A DNA stretch of 23,704 nucleotides. It comes from Patescibacteria group bacterium. GTDB lineage: Bacteria > Patescibacteriota > Patescibacteriia > GCA-002772895. Every line of letters begins with the position of its first letter. The first letter of the stretch is position 1. The position numbers were made by a program, and so were the translations under genes. Below the pieces are notes generated by a model. The model saw nothing but the letters and a program-made list of their open reading frames with translations. It searched no databases and had not been told where the DNA came from. Positions 14,588-21,742 of the stretch are shown in pieces. Where the stretch lies: positions 1 to 23,704 of the forward strand of contig JAHINX010000048.1 in the NCBI GenBank assembly GCA_018895765.1, in the 5' to 3' direction.

Positions 14588-15844
14588 ATGAAACTGCGGA
14601 TTAAGAGATTTTTCATAAAATTTATACTTTTTTCCATTAAAAGAGCTGGTAAATTAAAGGGGCCTTTGGTTTTTATTGGGAAACAAATTCTAAAAGCGTT
14701 AACCCCTCTTGGAAAGGCCGGTTACGGTTTATTTTTTAATTTTTATAAAGTTTATTTTTTGATTAGAAGACAGCTTATAAAGATTTTACCCGCAAAAGAT
14801 ATTTTAGGGATAAGTACGAATAAATTTATTATACATGCCGCTATTGTAGTTATCGCGTTGTTTACCTCCTGGCAGAATATTTATGCGCATACTGGACCGC
14901 TAAGCGACTATGGAAAAAAGAGTATTCTATTTTCACTCACCCAGCCAACTGACGAAGAAATAATTGAGGGACTGCCAATTAATTCTGATATAGAAGGCGA
15001 GTTTAGTGGTACGGCTCCTTTTTTAGGAAACTTCGCCGGAGAAGCAGAAAACCCAAATATTATTGGATTTGTTGGCACGGACTATACTCCAAGTATTGAT
15101 ACCGAATCAACAAGAACCAGTATAGAATATTATATTGTTCAGCAAGGAGACACTCTCGGGGGCATTGCGGAAAGATACAGTATAAGCCTGAATACCCTTT
15201 TATGGGCAAATCAGCTGACAGAGCGGTCTTATATAAGGCCTGGAGATAAGCTGACGGTTTTGCCGGTATCCGGTGTATCGCACACAGTTAAAAAAGGAGA
15301 CACGCTGGCTGCCATTGCTTCTAAGTATAGTGTGAAGCAAGAAAAAATTATGGAATTCAATCATTTGGAAAATGCTGGTGCCTTACAAGTGGGGCAGGTT
15401 TTAATTATTCCGGAAGGAAAAATTGTTTATGTTGCCCCGACTCCTGCATATTCTAGCGGATTTAGCAGTAAAAGCTATAGCTCGTCGGGCGAACTATTGT
15501 GGCCTGTTCCCTCAAGACGCATTACCCAATATTTTAGCTGGAGCCACCCTGCTATTGATATTGGTTTGCCAGTCGGTTCGCGGCTTGTTGCTGCCGAAAG
15601 CGGAAAAGTAATTTATTCTGGATGGGGAACAGGATATGGATATGAAGTTTTAATTGATCATGGTAATGGTATGAAGACACGCTATGCTCATAATAGTCGA
15701 CTTTATGTGCGTACAGGTGATATAGTTGAGCGCGGTGAACTGATTGCACTTACTGGAAACACCGGTTGGTCAACAGGCCCGCACCTTCATTTTGAAGTAT
15801 ATATTGGCAGTGTGCGGGTAAATCCGCTTCTATATGCAAAGTAA
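14588..15844 (+). CDS. LysM and M23 (LytM-type) peptidoglycan endopeptidase
   Basis: Secreted or membrane-anchored cell wall hydrolase or amidase activator. From ATG 14588 it has 418 residues: a basic N-terminus, a membrane segment near 80-100 (F-I-I-H-A-A-I-V-V-I-A-L-F), a linker, two LysM domains (about 178-226, Y-Y-I-V-Q-Q-G-D-T-L; 230-278, H-T-V-K-K-G-D-T-L) that bind glycan strands, and a C-terminal M23 domain. The zinc ligands are visible in H-P-A-I-D-I-G (His and Asp) and G-P-H-L-H-F-E-V. All metal ligands are present, so it is probably active. The longer frame from 14534 would start inside the promoter and is rejected. It may cut cross-bridges made by the PBP at 1963-4791. Confidence 0.92.
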   Translation: MKLRIKRFFIKFILFSIKRAGKLKGPLVFIGKQILKALTPLGKAGYGLFFNFYKVYFLIRRQLIKILPAKDILGISTNKFIIHAAIVVIALFTSWQNIYAHTGPLSDYGKKSILFSLTQPTDEEIIEGLPINSDIEGEFSGTAPFLGNFAGEAENPNIIGFVGTDYTPSIDTESTRTSIEYYIVQQGDTLGGIAERYSISLNTLLWANQLTERSYIRPGDKLTVLPVSGVSHTVKKGDTLAAIASKYSVKQEKIMEFNHLENAGALQVGQVLIIPEGKIVYVAPTPAYSSGFSSKSYSSSGELLWPVPSRRITQYFSWSHPAIDIGLPVGSRLVAAESGKVIYSGWGTGYGYEVLIDHGNGMKTRYAHNSRLYVRTGDIVERGELIALTGNTGWSTGPHLHFEVYIGSVRVNPLLYAK

Positions 15845-15864
15845 ATAATAGATAAATAAAAAAG

Positions 15865-15952
15865 CCCTCGCAACTTGTCCTTCGTAGCTCTTTGGTCATT
15901 CGTAGCTTTCCGTGAAGAATGATAGAGCGAAGAACGGATGCGGGGGTTTTAA
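15865..15952 (+). terminator. Terminator of the M23 gene with a repeat in its loop
   Basis: Stem ccctcgca (15865-15872) / tgcggggg (15939-15946), 8 bp with one G-T pair, preceded by an A-run and followed by tttt. The 66 bases between the arms are almost exactly the repeat at 15874-15938. Confidence 0.65.
15874..15938. repeat. Palindromic repeat family copy 1 (in terminator loop)
   Basis: Starts cttgtcc and ends cgga, with nested arms cttcg..gctct..tcattc / gaatga..agagc..gaag. Homologous over its length to the 60-bp insert at 23581-23640 (shared cttgtcc, gtagct, ttcgtagcttt, agcgaag, cgga blocks). Confidence 0.65.
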
Positions 15953-16734
15953 AATTCGTTAAATAAATCTTTCATTTTCCAGTCATTACAATAATCATAT
16001 TTCATATACCAATCGTTCAGTTCTATTGGGACACAAGCGTCGCATTTAGTATCTTCAAAAAATATTGCTTCGGCCTTATCTTGCCCTGCTTGAAAATGCA
16101 TTCTACCAACCGGTTTGTTGGGGCAAGATCCATAATAGAAGTTATCAAAATAAAAGTAGTATCTTCCATATGGTAAGCCGATTTCCCCGCTGGCGCTGAA
16201 GATAGCTTTTGCGCCTTCATTATTATATATATAATCAACCATTTTTAGAGTACATTCTGTTTCAATGCATGAGCGCTCATATTTGTTTACTGTAAAAGAT
16301 GTAGGAGTGCCGGTTATTTCCCAGACTCCGGAAATAATTTTTGTACCATCAGGAGTTTTTACTTCAAAATTTTTGAACGTAATAACTATTGTTTCTTTTC
16401 CGGTGATAGAGAGCGTTGTGTTTTTTTTGGAGGGCGCGCATTCATACGAAGAATCGGTTTTTGTTTGGTTTTCTAATTGGCATGTTTTTCTAAAAAAGGA
16501 CAAATAATCAAAGCTGTTATAACTTGCGTTATCCCATGCATCTACGATCGGAATAGTCATATATAATTTGTAGGGATGGAGATTACGGATTCCTTCATCG
16601 ATCTGATCTTTTAGAGTTTTTTCTGGAGGAGGGCTGTCTAGTTCTTCCTCCGGTCCGACCGTATGGTACACGCAGGAGGAAGTATATAGCGCACAATATG
16701 CAATACCTAGCAAAAGATACAATTTTTGTTTCAT
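15949..16734 (-). CDS. Predicted lipoprotein of unknown function
   Basis: 261 residues from ATG 16734, which has gagg seven bases upstream, one of the few Shine-Dalgarno-like sites here; the frame extends to a TTG at 16755. The N-terminus (M-K-Q-K-L-Y-L-L-L-G-I-A-Y-C) is a signal peptide followed by a lipobox-like T-S-S-C, so the protein is probably anchored outside the membrane. The mature part is beta-rich with several Cys pairs (including C-D-A-C and S-C-I-E-T-E-C), suggesting disulfides. I do not recognise the family. The stop lies within the M23 terminator region, so the two genes converge. Confidence 0.7.
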   Translation of the reverse strand: MKQKLYLLLGIAYCALYTSSCVYHTVGPEEELDSPPPEKTLKDQIDEGIRNLHPYKLYMTIPIVDAWDNASYNSFDYLSFFRKTCQLENQTKTDSSYECAPSKKNTTLSITGKETIVITFKNFEVKTPDGTKIISGVWEITGTPTSFTVNKYERSCIETECTLKMVDYIYNNEGAKAIFSASGEIGLPYGRYYFYFDNFYYGSCPNKPVGRMHFQAGQDKAEAIFFEDTKCDACVPIELNDWYMKYDYCNDWKMKDLFNEF

Positions 16735-16782
16735 TGTACTGCCTCGCTTTGTCAAAGAGCTATAAGTTTACTTTGCCCTAAA

Positions 16783-16811
16783 TTGACTTTTATGTCAAAA
16801 TATGGTAAAAT
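16783..16811 (+). promoter_or_regulatory. tRNA-Cys promoter
   Basis: TTGACT (16783-16788), a 17-bp spacer, TAAAAT (16806-16811), 12 bases before the outer tRNA-Cys. Divergent from the lipoprotein gene. Confidence 0.65.
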
Positions 16812-16857
16812 TTTTGTATAAATGGCCTGGTAGCCAAGTAGCTAAGGCGAGGGTCTG

Positions 16858-17006
16858 TCCCGATTTCGTTTTACGAAATCGAGGATCCTCGATAATTTAT
16901 AATCTGGAACACGGTCACGTAGCCAAGTAGCTAAGGCGAGGGTCTGCAAAACCCTTATTCGTGGGTGCAATTCCCACCGTGACCTCCAGATTATAGATTA
17001 TCGGGA
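16858..17006. mobile_element. 149-bp inverted-repeat insert bearing a whole tRNA-Cys
   Basis: The 3' end (16985-17006) pairs with 16894-16908 (15 bp, one G-U) and 16858-16864 (7 bp), a 22-bp stem whose 5' strand is interrupted by a 29-base insert with its own hairpins (gatttcg-tttta-cgaaatc and the palindrome cgaggatcctcg). The CCA of the inner tRNA takes part in the stem. No target duplication is visible. No transposase is encoded. Confidence 0.7.
16913..16988 (+). tRNA. tRNA-Cys(GCA), inner complete copy
   Basis: Acceptor ggtcacg/cgtgacc, D arm gcc/ggc, anticodon stem agggt/accct with loop ctgcaaa (anticodon GCA), T arm gtggg/cccac, discriminator T73 as in all tRNA-Cys, and encoded CCA (16986-16988). 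The T loop is tgcaatt, with G in place of the usual T55; the outer copy shares this. Confidence 0.92.
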
Positions 17007-17029
17007 CAAAACCCTTATTCGTGGGTGCA

Positions 17030-17082
17030 ATTCCCGCCCAGGCCTCCATTAAAAAATCCTGTTTTCACGGGGTTTTTTAATT
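17030..17082 (+). repeat. 53-bp direct repeat, copy 1 (tRNA-Cys 3' end plus terminator)
   Basis: From the 3' strand of the T arm through CCA and the terminator attaaaaaatcctg...cggggttttttaatt. Perfectly repeated at 17208-17260. The hairpin with T-run ends the tRNA transcript. Confidence 0.85.
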
Positions 17083-17106
17083 GGTAGGGAATTGAACAAA
17101 AGGGTG

Positions 17107-17195
17107 GTAGGGGGAAATATTCCCCCTACATTTTGAGGAGAGTTATTCGAGGACCCGAAGGTCCTCGAAAGAGTGAGGCCGACTTTTTGTCGGCC
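17107..17195. repeat. Three consecutive perfect hairpins between the direct repeats
   Basis: gtagggggaa-ata-ttccccctac (17107-17129), cgaggacc-cgaa-ggtcctcg (17148-17167) and ggccgac-ttttt-gtcggcc (17177-17195). ttattcg (17143-17149) before the second matches the variable region of tRNA-Cys, so this looks like a third, decayed tRNA-Cys 3' half broken up by palindromes. Confidence 0.6.
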
Positions 17196-17207
17196 AAATG
17201 ACGTGAG

Positions 17208-17260
17208 ATTCCCGCCCAGGCCTCCATTAAAAAATCCTGTTTTCACGGGGTTTTTTAATT
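17208..17260 (+). repeat. 53-bp direct repeat, copy 2
   Basis: Identical to 17030-17082, including the CCA and terminator, but not attached to a complete tRNA. Such a duplicated tRNA 3' end resembles an attachment-site scar, although the enclosed 125 bp hold no integrase. Confidence 0.85.
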
Positions 17261-17287
17261 TGAATAAAAGCGATAATAAGGGTAAGA

Positions 17288-17293
17288 TATAAT
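17288..17293 (+). promoter_or_regulatory. polA: TATAAT four bases before the polA start
   Basis: Perfect -10 box followed by caat and the ATG. Transcription from it would start at or next to the A of ATG, implying a leaderless polA mRNA. No convincing -35 box. Confidence 0.5.
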
Positions 17294-17297
17294 CAAT

Positions 17298-19868
17298 ATG
17301 AAAAAGCTTATTATTATTGATGGTAACGCGCTTTTGCACCGCGCCTTTCATGCTATTCGCCCGCTTTCCGACCCGCAAGGCCGGATTGTTAATGCTGTTT
17401 TTGGATTTGCCCGCGTTTTGCAAAAAATCATAAAGGATTTTGAACCGGATTTTTTGGTTGTTTGTTGGGATAGGCGCGAAAAAACTTTTCGTCATGAAGC
17501 ATGCGAAGAATATAAAGCCCAGCGCGAAGCAAAACCGCAAGATCTTTATGACCAAATTCCGATTATAAAAGAAATGCTTGATGCATATTCTATCCCCCAT
17601 TATGATAAAGTCGGCTACGAAGCTGATGATTTGATTGGCACAATTGCTAAGAGCTATGAGAAAAAAGTAGATAAGGTTTTGATTGTTACGGGCGATATGG
17701 ATATGCTCCAGCTTGTTGATGATAAGATTAATGTTGTTGGATTTATAAAAGGAGTATCGGAAACAAAGGTTTATGATGTGGAAGCGGTAAAAGAAAGATA
17801 TGGGCTTTTACCGAAACAGATAATTGATTTGAAGGCGCTGATGGGCGATCCGTCGGATAATATAAAAGGGGTTCAGGGAATTGGGAAAGTTGGTGCAAGC
17901 AAGCTGGTCCAGGAATATGGAAGCGTAGACGGCATTTATGATTCTTTGGAAAAAGGAAAGCTTGATGCAAGCGAAAAAGTAAAAGATGTTTTGCGCGCCG
18001 GAAAAAAAGACGCGTATAAAAGCCGGGGGCTTGTGGAGATAATCAAAGATGTTCCAATAGAGATGACTTTAAAAGATATGGAGTTTGGTGATTATAGTAC
18101 CGAGGCGGTTGATGATTTTTTTGTAGAGTTGGGGTTTAGAAGCCTACTTTCACGGACTAGCGCCAAAAGCGAAAAACCGGAGACAGGGGTGCAAAATATT
18201 TTTTCAAAAGAAAAGGTTAAACAGTTGATAAAAGATATAGAAAAATCTGATGAGTTGGGCTTTCTAATAATAGAAGGTCAGGAAGGTCTTTTCGGGAAAG
18301 AAGTACAAGAATTGTGGCTTTCGTTTGGTGGGCGGTATATAAAAATAACTTTTGGCGCGCTAAAATCAAAAGAAGTTTTTGATGAGCTTGCGCCAATTTT
18401 TCAAAACGAGAAAATAAAAAAAATTAGCCATGATATAAAATCAGGAATGCATATTCTGGCAAGTTATGGCGTAGAGTTGAGAGGTGTATATTTTGATACA
18501 ATGCTTGCGGCGTATATTTTGAATTCTGGAACAAGGCGGTATGATATAGAAACACTTTGTATGGAATATTTAAAAAAACGTCCGGGAGAAACATTGCTTT
18601 TTGATGTTGTAAATTTGAAAAATTTATTTTTTGAAAAATTAAAAAAAGAAAAATTGGAACGGGTTTTTTTTGATATAGAGATGCCCTTGCTCTCGGTATT
18701 ATTTAAAATGGAAGAAGCGGGAATAAAGATTGATAAAAAACTTTTGTCAGGTCTTTCGGCTGATTTTGAAAAACGCTTGGTAGAGATTGATAAGAAAATT
18801 TATAAACTTGCCGGTGAAGAATTTAATATTAGTTCCCCTCAGCAATTGCAAGTTATTTTGTATGAAAAATTGGGATTAAAGCCAAAGGGCGGAAGAATAA
18901 AACGCGGAAAAACCGGACTTTCAACTGCGGCGTCAGAACTCGCAAAACTTTTAGGTAGGCATGAGATTATTGAATTTATAATGGAGCACCGCGAACTCAC
19001 GAAACTGAAAAATACCTATATTGATACTTTGCCAAAACAAACGGACAAAAGCGATAGAGTTCATACTACGTTTAATCAGACCATAACATCTACAGGCAGG
19101 TTATCCTCCAGCGAACCGAATGTGCAGAACATTCCAATTAGAACAGAGCTTGGACGTGGAATCCGCAAGGCTTTTATTGCTGATAGTGGGTATGTTTTAG
19201 CTTCGCTGGATTATTCGCAAATAGAGCTTCGTTTAGCCGCCGCGCTTGCAGGTGAAAAGAATATGATAAAAGCATTTGAACGTGGAGACGATATTCATAG
19301 AGAGACAGCGGCAGAAGTTTTTAATGTAAAGCCGGAAGATGTTACCAAAGAAATGCGCAGAAAGGCAAAGGCGGTTAATTTTGGCGTTTTGTATGGAATG
19401 GGTGTGCAAGGTCTTGGCCGAAGTATAAAATCATCTATGGCCGAAGCGCAGGACTTTTTAGATAGATATTACTCCAGTCACCCGGCGATTATGGAATACA
19501 TTGAAAGAACAAAGGCGCTGGCCTATAAGACCGGCTATGTTGAAACAATTTTTGGCCGGCGCCGGTATTTGCCGGAAATAAAATCTTATATTGAGCCGGT
19601 GCGCGCGGCCGCAGAAAGAATGGCAATCAATATGCCAATCCAGGGTACTGCCGCGGATATAATAAAAATGGCAATGATTGAATTGGATAAGAATGTAGTA
19701 GAAGATGACGTTAGGATGGTACTCCAAGTGCACGATGAACTGGTTTTTGAAATAAAAAAAGGAAAAGAAAAAAAAGCAGTCAGCGCAATAAAAGAAGTAA
19801 TGGAACATATTTATAAATTAACGGTTCCGTTGGAGGTGGAGGTGGAGGTTGGTGGTTCATGGGAATAG
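17298..19868 (+). CDS. polA: DNA polymerase I
   Basis: Repair and Okazaki-fragment maturation polymerase, 856 residues. N-terminal 5'-3' exonuclease (1-about 280) begins I-I-I-D-G-N-A-L-L-H-R-A-F-H and shows G-Y-E-A-D-D-L-I-G-T, V-T-G-D-M-D-M-L-Q-L and the helix-hairpin-helix G-V-Q-G-I-G. The middle 3'-5' exonuclease-like domain (about 295-470) lacks the D-x-E metal ligands (it reads L-I-I-E-G at that place), so proofreading is probably lost. The polymerase domain has motif A D-Y-S-Q-I-E-L-R (from residue 638), motif B R-R-K-A-K-A-V-N-F-G-x-x-Y-G and motif C Q-V-H-D-E-L-V-F-E (Asp813). It probably starts leaderless. Confidence 0.97.
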   Translation: MKKLIIIDGNALLHRAFHAIRPLSDPQGRIVNAVFGFARVLQKIIKDFEPDFLVVCWDRREKTFRHEACEEYKAQREAKPQDLYDQIPIIKEMLDAYSIPHYDKVGYEADDLIGTIAKSYEKKVDKVLIVTGDMDMLQLVDDKINVVGFIKGVSETKVYDVEAVKERYGLLPKQIIDLKALMGDPSDNIKGVQGIGKVGASKLVQEYGSVDGIYDSLEKGKLDASEKVKDVLRAGKKDAYKSRGLVEIIKDVPIEMTLKDMEFGDYSTEAVDDFFVELGFRSLLSRTSAKSEKPETGVQNIFSKEKVKQLIKDIEKSDELGFLIIEGQEGLFGKEVQELWLSFGGRYIKITFGALKSKEVFDELAPIFQNEKIKKISHDIKSGMHILASYGVELRGVYFDTMLAAYILNSGTRRYDIETLCMEYLKKRPGETLLFDVVNLKNLFFEKLKKEKLERVFFDIEMPLLSVLFKMEEAGIKIDKKLLSGLSADFEKRLVEIDKKIYKLAGEEFNISSPQQLQVILYEKLGLKPKGGRIKRGKTGLSTAASELAKLLGRHEIIEFIMEHRELTKLKNTYIDTLPKQTDKSDRVHTTFNQTITSTGRLSSSEPNVQNIPIRTELGRGIRKAFIADSGYVLASLDYSQIELRLAAALAGEKNMIKAFERGDDIHRETAAEVFNVKPEDVTKEMRRKAKAVNFGVLYGMGVQGLGRSIKSSMAEAQDFLDRYYSSHPAIMEYIERTKALAYKTGYVETIFGRRRYLPEIKSYIEPVRAAAERMAINMPIQGTAADIIKMAMIELDKNVVEDDVRMVLQVHDELVFEIKKGKEKKAVSAIKEVMEHIYKLTVPLEVEVEVGGSWE

Positions 19869-19917
19869 GCTTGAAGCAAATAAAATAATTTCTTCGCTCC
19901 TATTGAAAGGTTGGAAG

Positions 19918-20087
19918 CAAGTGAAGATTATTTTTTCACTTCCTGTTCACGGTTTGGATAAATTAGAACTCGGAACTTAACGGAATTTGCACAACTCGCT
20001 ATGCTCAAACAAGTACAAATTCCTATTCCTCGCCTCTAATTTATAGCCAAACCTTGCCACAAGTCGTTCAAAAACAATCTTCACTTG
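19918..20087. repeat. 170-bp interrupted long palindrome after polA
   Basis: Three nested arm pairs share one centre near 20002: caagtgaagatt (19918-19929)/20076-20087; ggtttgg..ataaattaga (19951-19967)/20035-20053; ggaatttg (19982-19989)/20016-20023. It could fold as one large cruciform or hairpin and may end the polA transcript. Confidence 0.6.
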
Positions 20088-20099
20088 TTTCTGAATTAA

Positions 20100-20300
20100 A
20101 TATTCAATGGAGGGGGAGAGGGAAACCCACCGCAAACCCCGCCGTGCGCTCCATAGCCTTTGGCGACGGAGGGACCACCTTGCCCCGCCAACGGCGGGGC
20201 GCCCCTCAACGTATCCCGATTACGGGATGGGTAATTAGTTCTCGAGCGAAGCGGGCCCTGTAGTGAAACTCCGTTTCTACTACTAGGGTCGAGAGATCTC
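20100..20300. repeat. GC-rich island of hairpins before holA
   Basis: Much richer in GC than its surroundings. Contains gccccgcc-aac-ggcggggc (20182-20200), atcccg-atta-cgggat (20214-20229), the nested stem around gtagtgaaac-tcc-gtttctac (20260-20280) closed by ccct/aggg and tctcga/tcgaga, and gagatctc (20292-20299). Frames read through it on both strands lack family similarity. Confidence 0.5.
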
Positions 20301-20305
20301 ATAAT
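20300..20305 (+). promoter_or_regulatory. holA: CATAAT four bases before the holA start
   Basis: Same geometry as in front of polA: -10-like box, four bases, ATG. Suggests a leaderless start. Confidence 0.35.
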
Positions 20306-20309
20306 ATAT

Positions 20310-21332
20310 ATGATTATATTATTATATGGCGCAGATACATTTAGCGCCAAAGAAAAAATTGAAGAATTAAAAGCCCAATTTCTTTTAAAAAATAATGGAA
20401 CCTCTTTTTTAATTTCTGCAATTGAAAGCTTGGATTTTGATTTGGCGGATTTTCGCAACAAGGTTTTATCATCCGGATTTTTTGCTGAAAAGAAAATGGT
20501 AATTTTGAAAATTAAGGAAGATAAGAAAACGAAAAAACAAGCTTCCAGCCCGGAGGCTCCAGCCCGGAAGGAAAGTAAAATTGAAGAGACGGCGGTTTTG
20601 GAGATTATTAAAAAAATACCGGAAGAAACCTTTCTGGTTGTTTGGGAACAGGGCGGAGATGAAAAATTTTTAAAAAACGATTTAGGCAAGTATTTATTAA
20701 AACAAAAATTTGTTTATCCTTTTAATGTTTTATCAGGAAACGAGCTGACGGGGTGGATTCGCAAGCGCGTTGCTTTTTACGGATGTGAGATTGATAATGA
20801 ATCCGCAACTCTTATTACAGAAATTTTGGGCAATGATTTATGGAAAATTGATTTGGAGCTTAACAAGCTCTGTACCTTTACTATTGGAAGCCTGGCTTCC
20901 AATAGTAAGATCAGCCGGAAAGTTGTAGACCAGTTACTCAAAAAAGAAGCAGAAGAAAATATTTTCAAATTTATTGACGCGCTTGCTGGAAAAAATAAGC
21001 GGTTGGCATTTTTGACTTTACAAAACGAGCTTGACGCCGGCGCAAGCGAACTCGCGCTTTTGGGAATGGTTGCAAGGCAGGTAAGGATTTTGTTGCAAAT
21101 AAAATTTTTTAACGTAGGGAACGGCCATGGCCGTTCCCTACAGAAAGCCGAAGTTGCAGAAGAGCTTGGTATTCATCCATATGTTGCGCAGAAAGCATTG
21201 GCTCAAGCAAACAACTTCCAGACCAATGAATTAAAAAATATTTATCGCGGGCTTTTGCAGATTGATATGGCGGTCAAATCATCAAGTTCTCCCGCGCGGG
21301 CGATGTTTGATCGGCTAATAGCAAGGATGTAA
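20310..21332 (+). CDS. holA: DNA polymerase III delta subunit
   Basis: Opens the beta clamp as part of the clamp loader. The 340 residues begin I-I-L-L-Y-G-A-D-T-F and follow the HolA pattern: an AAA+-like N-terminal domain without Walker A, the S-S-G-F-F-A-E-K-K-M-V-I-L clamp-contact region (about 55-68), N-E-L-T-G-W-I (middle), and the helical collar domain (F-K-F-I-D-A-L-A-G-K-N-K, Q-L/V-R-I-L-L-Q-I-K). Two perfect palindromes (20880-20906, 21114-21141) and a tandem ccagcccgga repeat (20548-20571) are read in frame at likely surface loops. It partners the dnaN clamp in this window. Confidence 0.93.
   Translation: MIILLYGADTFSAKEKIEELKAQFLLKNNGTSFLISAIESLDFDLADFRNKVLSSGFFAEKKMVILKIKEDKKTKKQASSPEAPARKESKIEETAVLEIIKKIPEETFLVVWEQGGDEKFLKNDLGKYLLKQKFVYPFNVLSGNELTGWIRKRVAFYGCEIDNESATLITEILGNDLWKIDLELNKLCTFTIGSLASNSKISRKVVDQLLKKEAEENIFKFIDALAGKNKRLAFLTLQNELDAGASELALLGMVARQVRILLQIKFFNVGNGHGRSLQKAEVAEELGIHPYVAQKALAQANNFQTNELKNIYRGLLQIDMAVKSSSSPARAMFDRLIARM
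20880..20906. repeat. Palindrome in holA coding sequence
   Basis: 13-bp perfect arms around a single base (actattggaagcc-t-ggcttccaatagt). Encodes T-I-G-S-L-A-S-N-S within holA. Confidence 0.75.
21114..21141. repeat. 28-bp perfect palindrome in holA coding sequence
   Basis: Arm gtagggaacggcca followed directly by its reverse complement. Encodes V-G-N-G-H-G-R-S-L. It shares the gtaggg...ccctac ends with the hairpin at 17107-17129. Confidence 0.8.
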
Positions 21333-21371
21333 AAAGTAGTATGCAGTATGTAGCAAGTAGTATGGGAACTC

Positions 21372-21399
21372 AAAAGAAGAGCCAAATGGCTCTTCTTTT
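21372..21399. terminator. Bidirectional terminator between holA and rpsT
   Basis: aaaagaagagcc-aaat-ggctcttctttt, a 12-bp perfect stem with A- and T-runs, between convergent genes. Confidence 0.85.
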
Positions 21400-21436
21400 A
21401 GATATTAATGTAAGTCCGATATAAATTCGTGAGAAT

Positions 21437-21700
21437 CTACTTTTTCATTTTATTTACTCTTTTTGCTAGTCGGGATTTGAGGCGCGAAACTTTATTTTTT
21501 TTGAAGTATCCGGTTTTCGCGATTTTATCAAGTTTTTTTCCGGTTTGTTTTAGGAGTTCTTCTGCTTTATTATCCCCTGCTTCAACCGCTTTTTTAACTT
21601 GTTTTATTAAACCCTTTACCTCAACTTTGCTTTTTAAGTTTTTTTCCGCGCGCTTTATTGATTGTCTCAGCGCCTTTTTTGCGCTTTTTAGATTTGGCAT
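21437..21700 (-). CDS. rpsT: 30S ribosomal protein S20
   Basis: Eighty-seven residues, highly basic and helical, beginning M-P-N-L-K-S-A-K-K-A-L-R-Q-S and containing the A-x-K-T-G-x-x-x-K-N-K-x-x-R-x-K-S-R-L pattern near the C-terminus, as in S20. It binds 16S rRNA. A tataac box sits six bases before the ATG, so the mRNA may be leaderless. It follows rmuC by 42 bases on the same strand. Confidence 0.96.
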   Translation of the reverse strand: MPNLKSAKKALRQSIKRAEKNLKSKVEVKGLIKQVKKAVEAGDNKAEELLKQTGKKLDKIAKTGYFKKNKVSRLKSRLAKRVNKMKK

Positions 21701-21742
21701 AATTTAGTTATAAGCTATTATTTTTAAATTTAGAGCGTAAAG

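Larger units (their letters stand above)
16824..17048 (+). pseudogene. Split outer tRNA-Cys(GCA) interrupted by an element carrying another tRNA-Cys
   Basis: The 5' part 16824-16857 (acceptor ggcctgg, D arm, anticodon stem, up to G34) and the 3' part 17007-17048 (from C35 to discriminator T and CCA) join into a complete tRNA-Cys with a perfect 7-bp acceptor ggcctgg/ccaggcc. Between them are 149 bases (16858-17006). The acceptor differs from that of the inner copy at several pairs, always compensated, which argues that the outer gene was under selection. It is either a disrupted gene or one whose insert is removed from RNA. Confidence 0.75.

Noticed and set aside
17049..17600. Minus-strand frame of 183 codons
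   Set aside because: Lies over the tRNA 3' duplication, terminators and the start of polA; repeated I/F-rich segments come from the repeats.
20096..20689. Minus-strand frame of 197 codons
   Set aside because: Antisense to holA and the GC-rich hairpin island; no domain.
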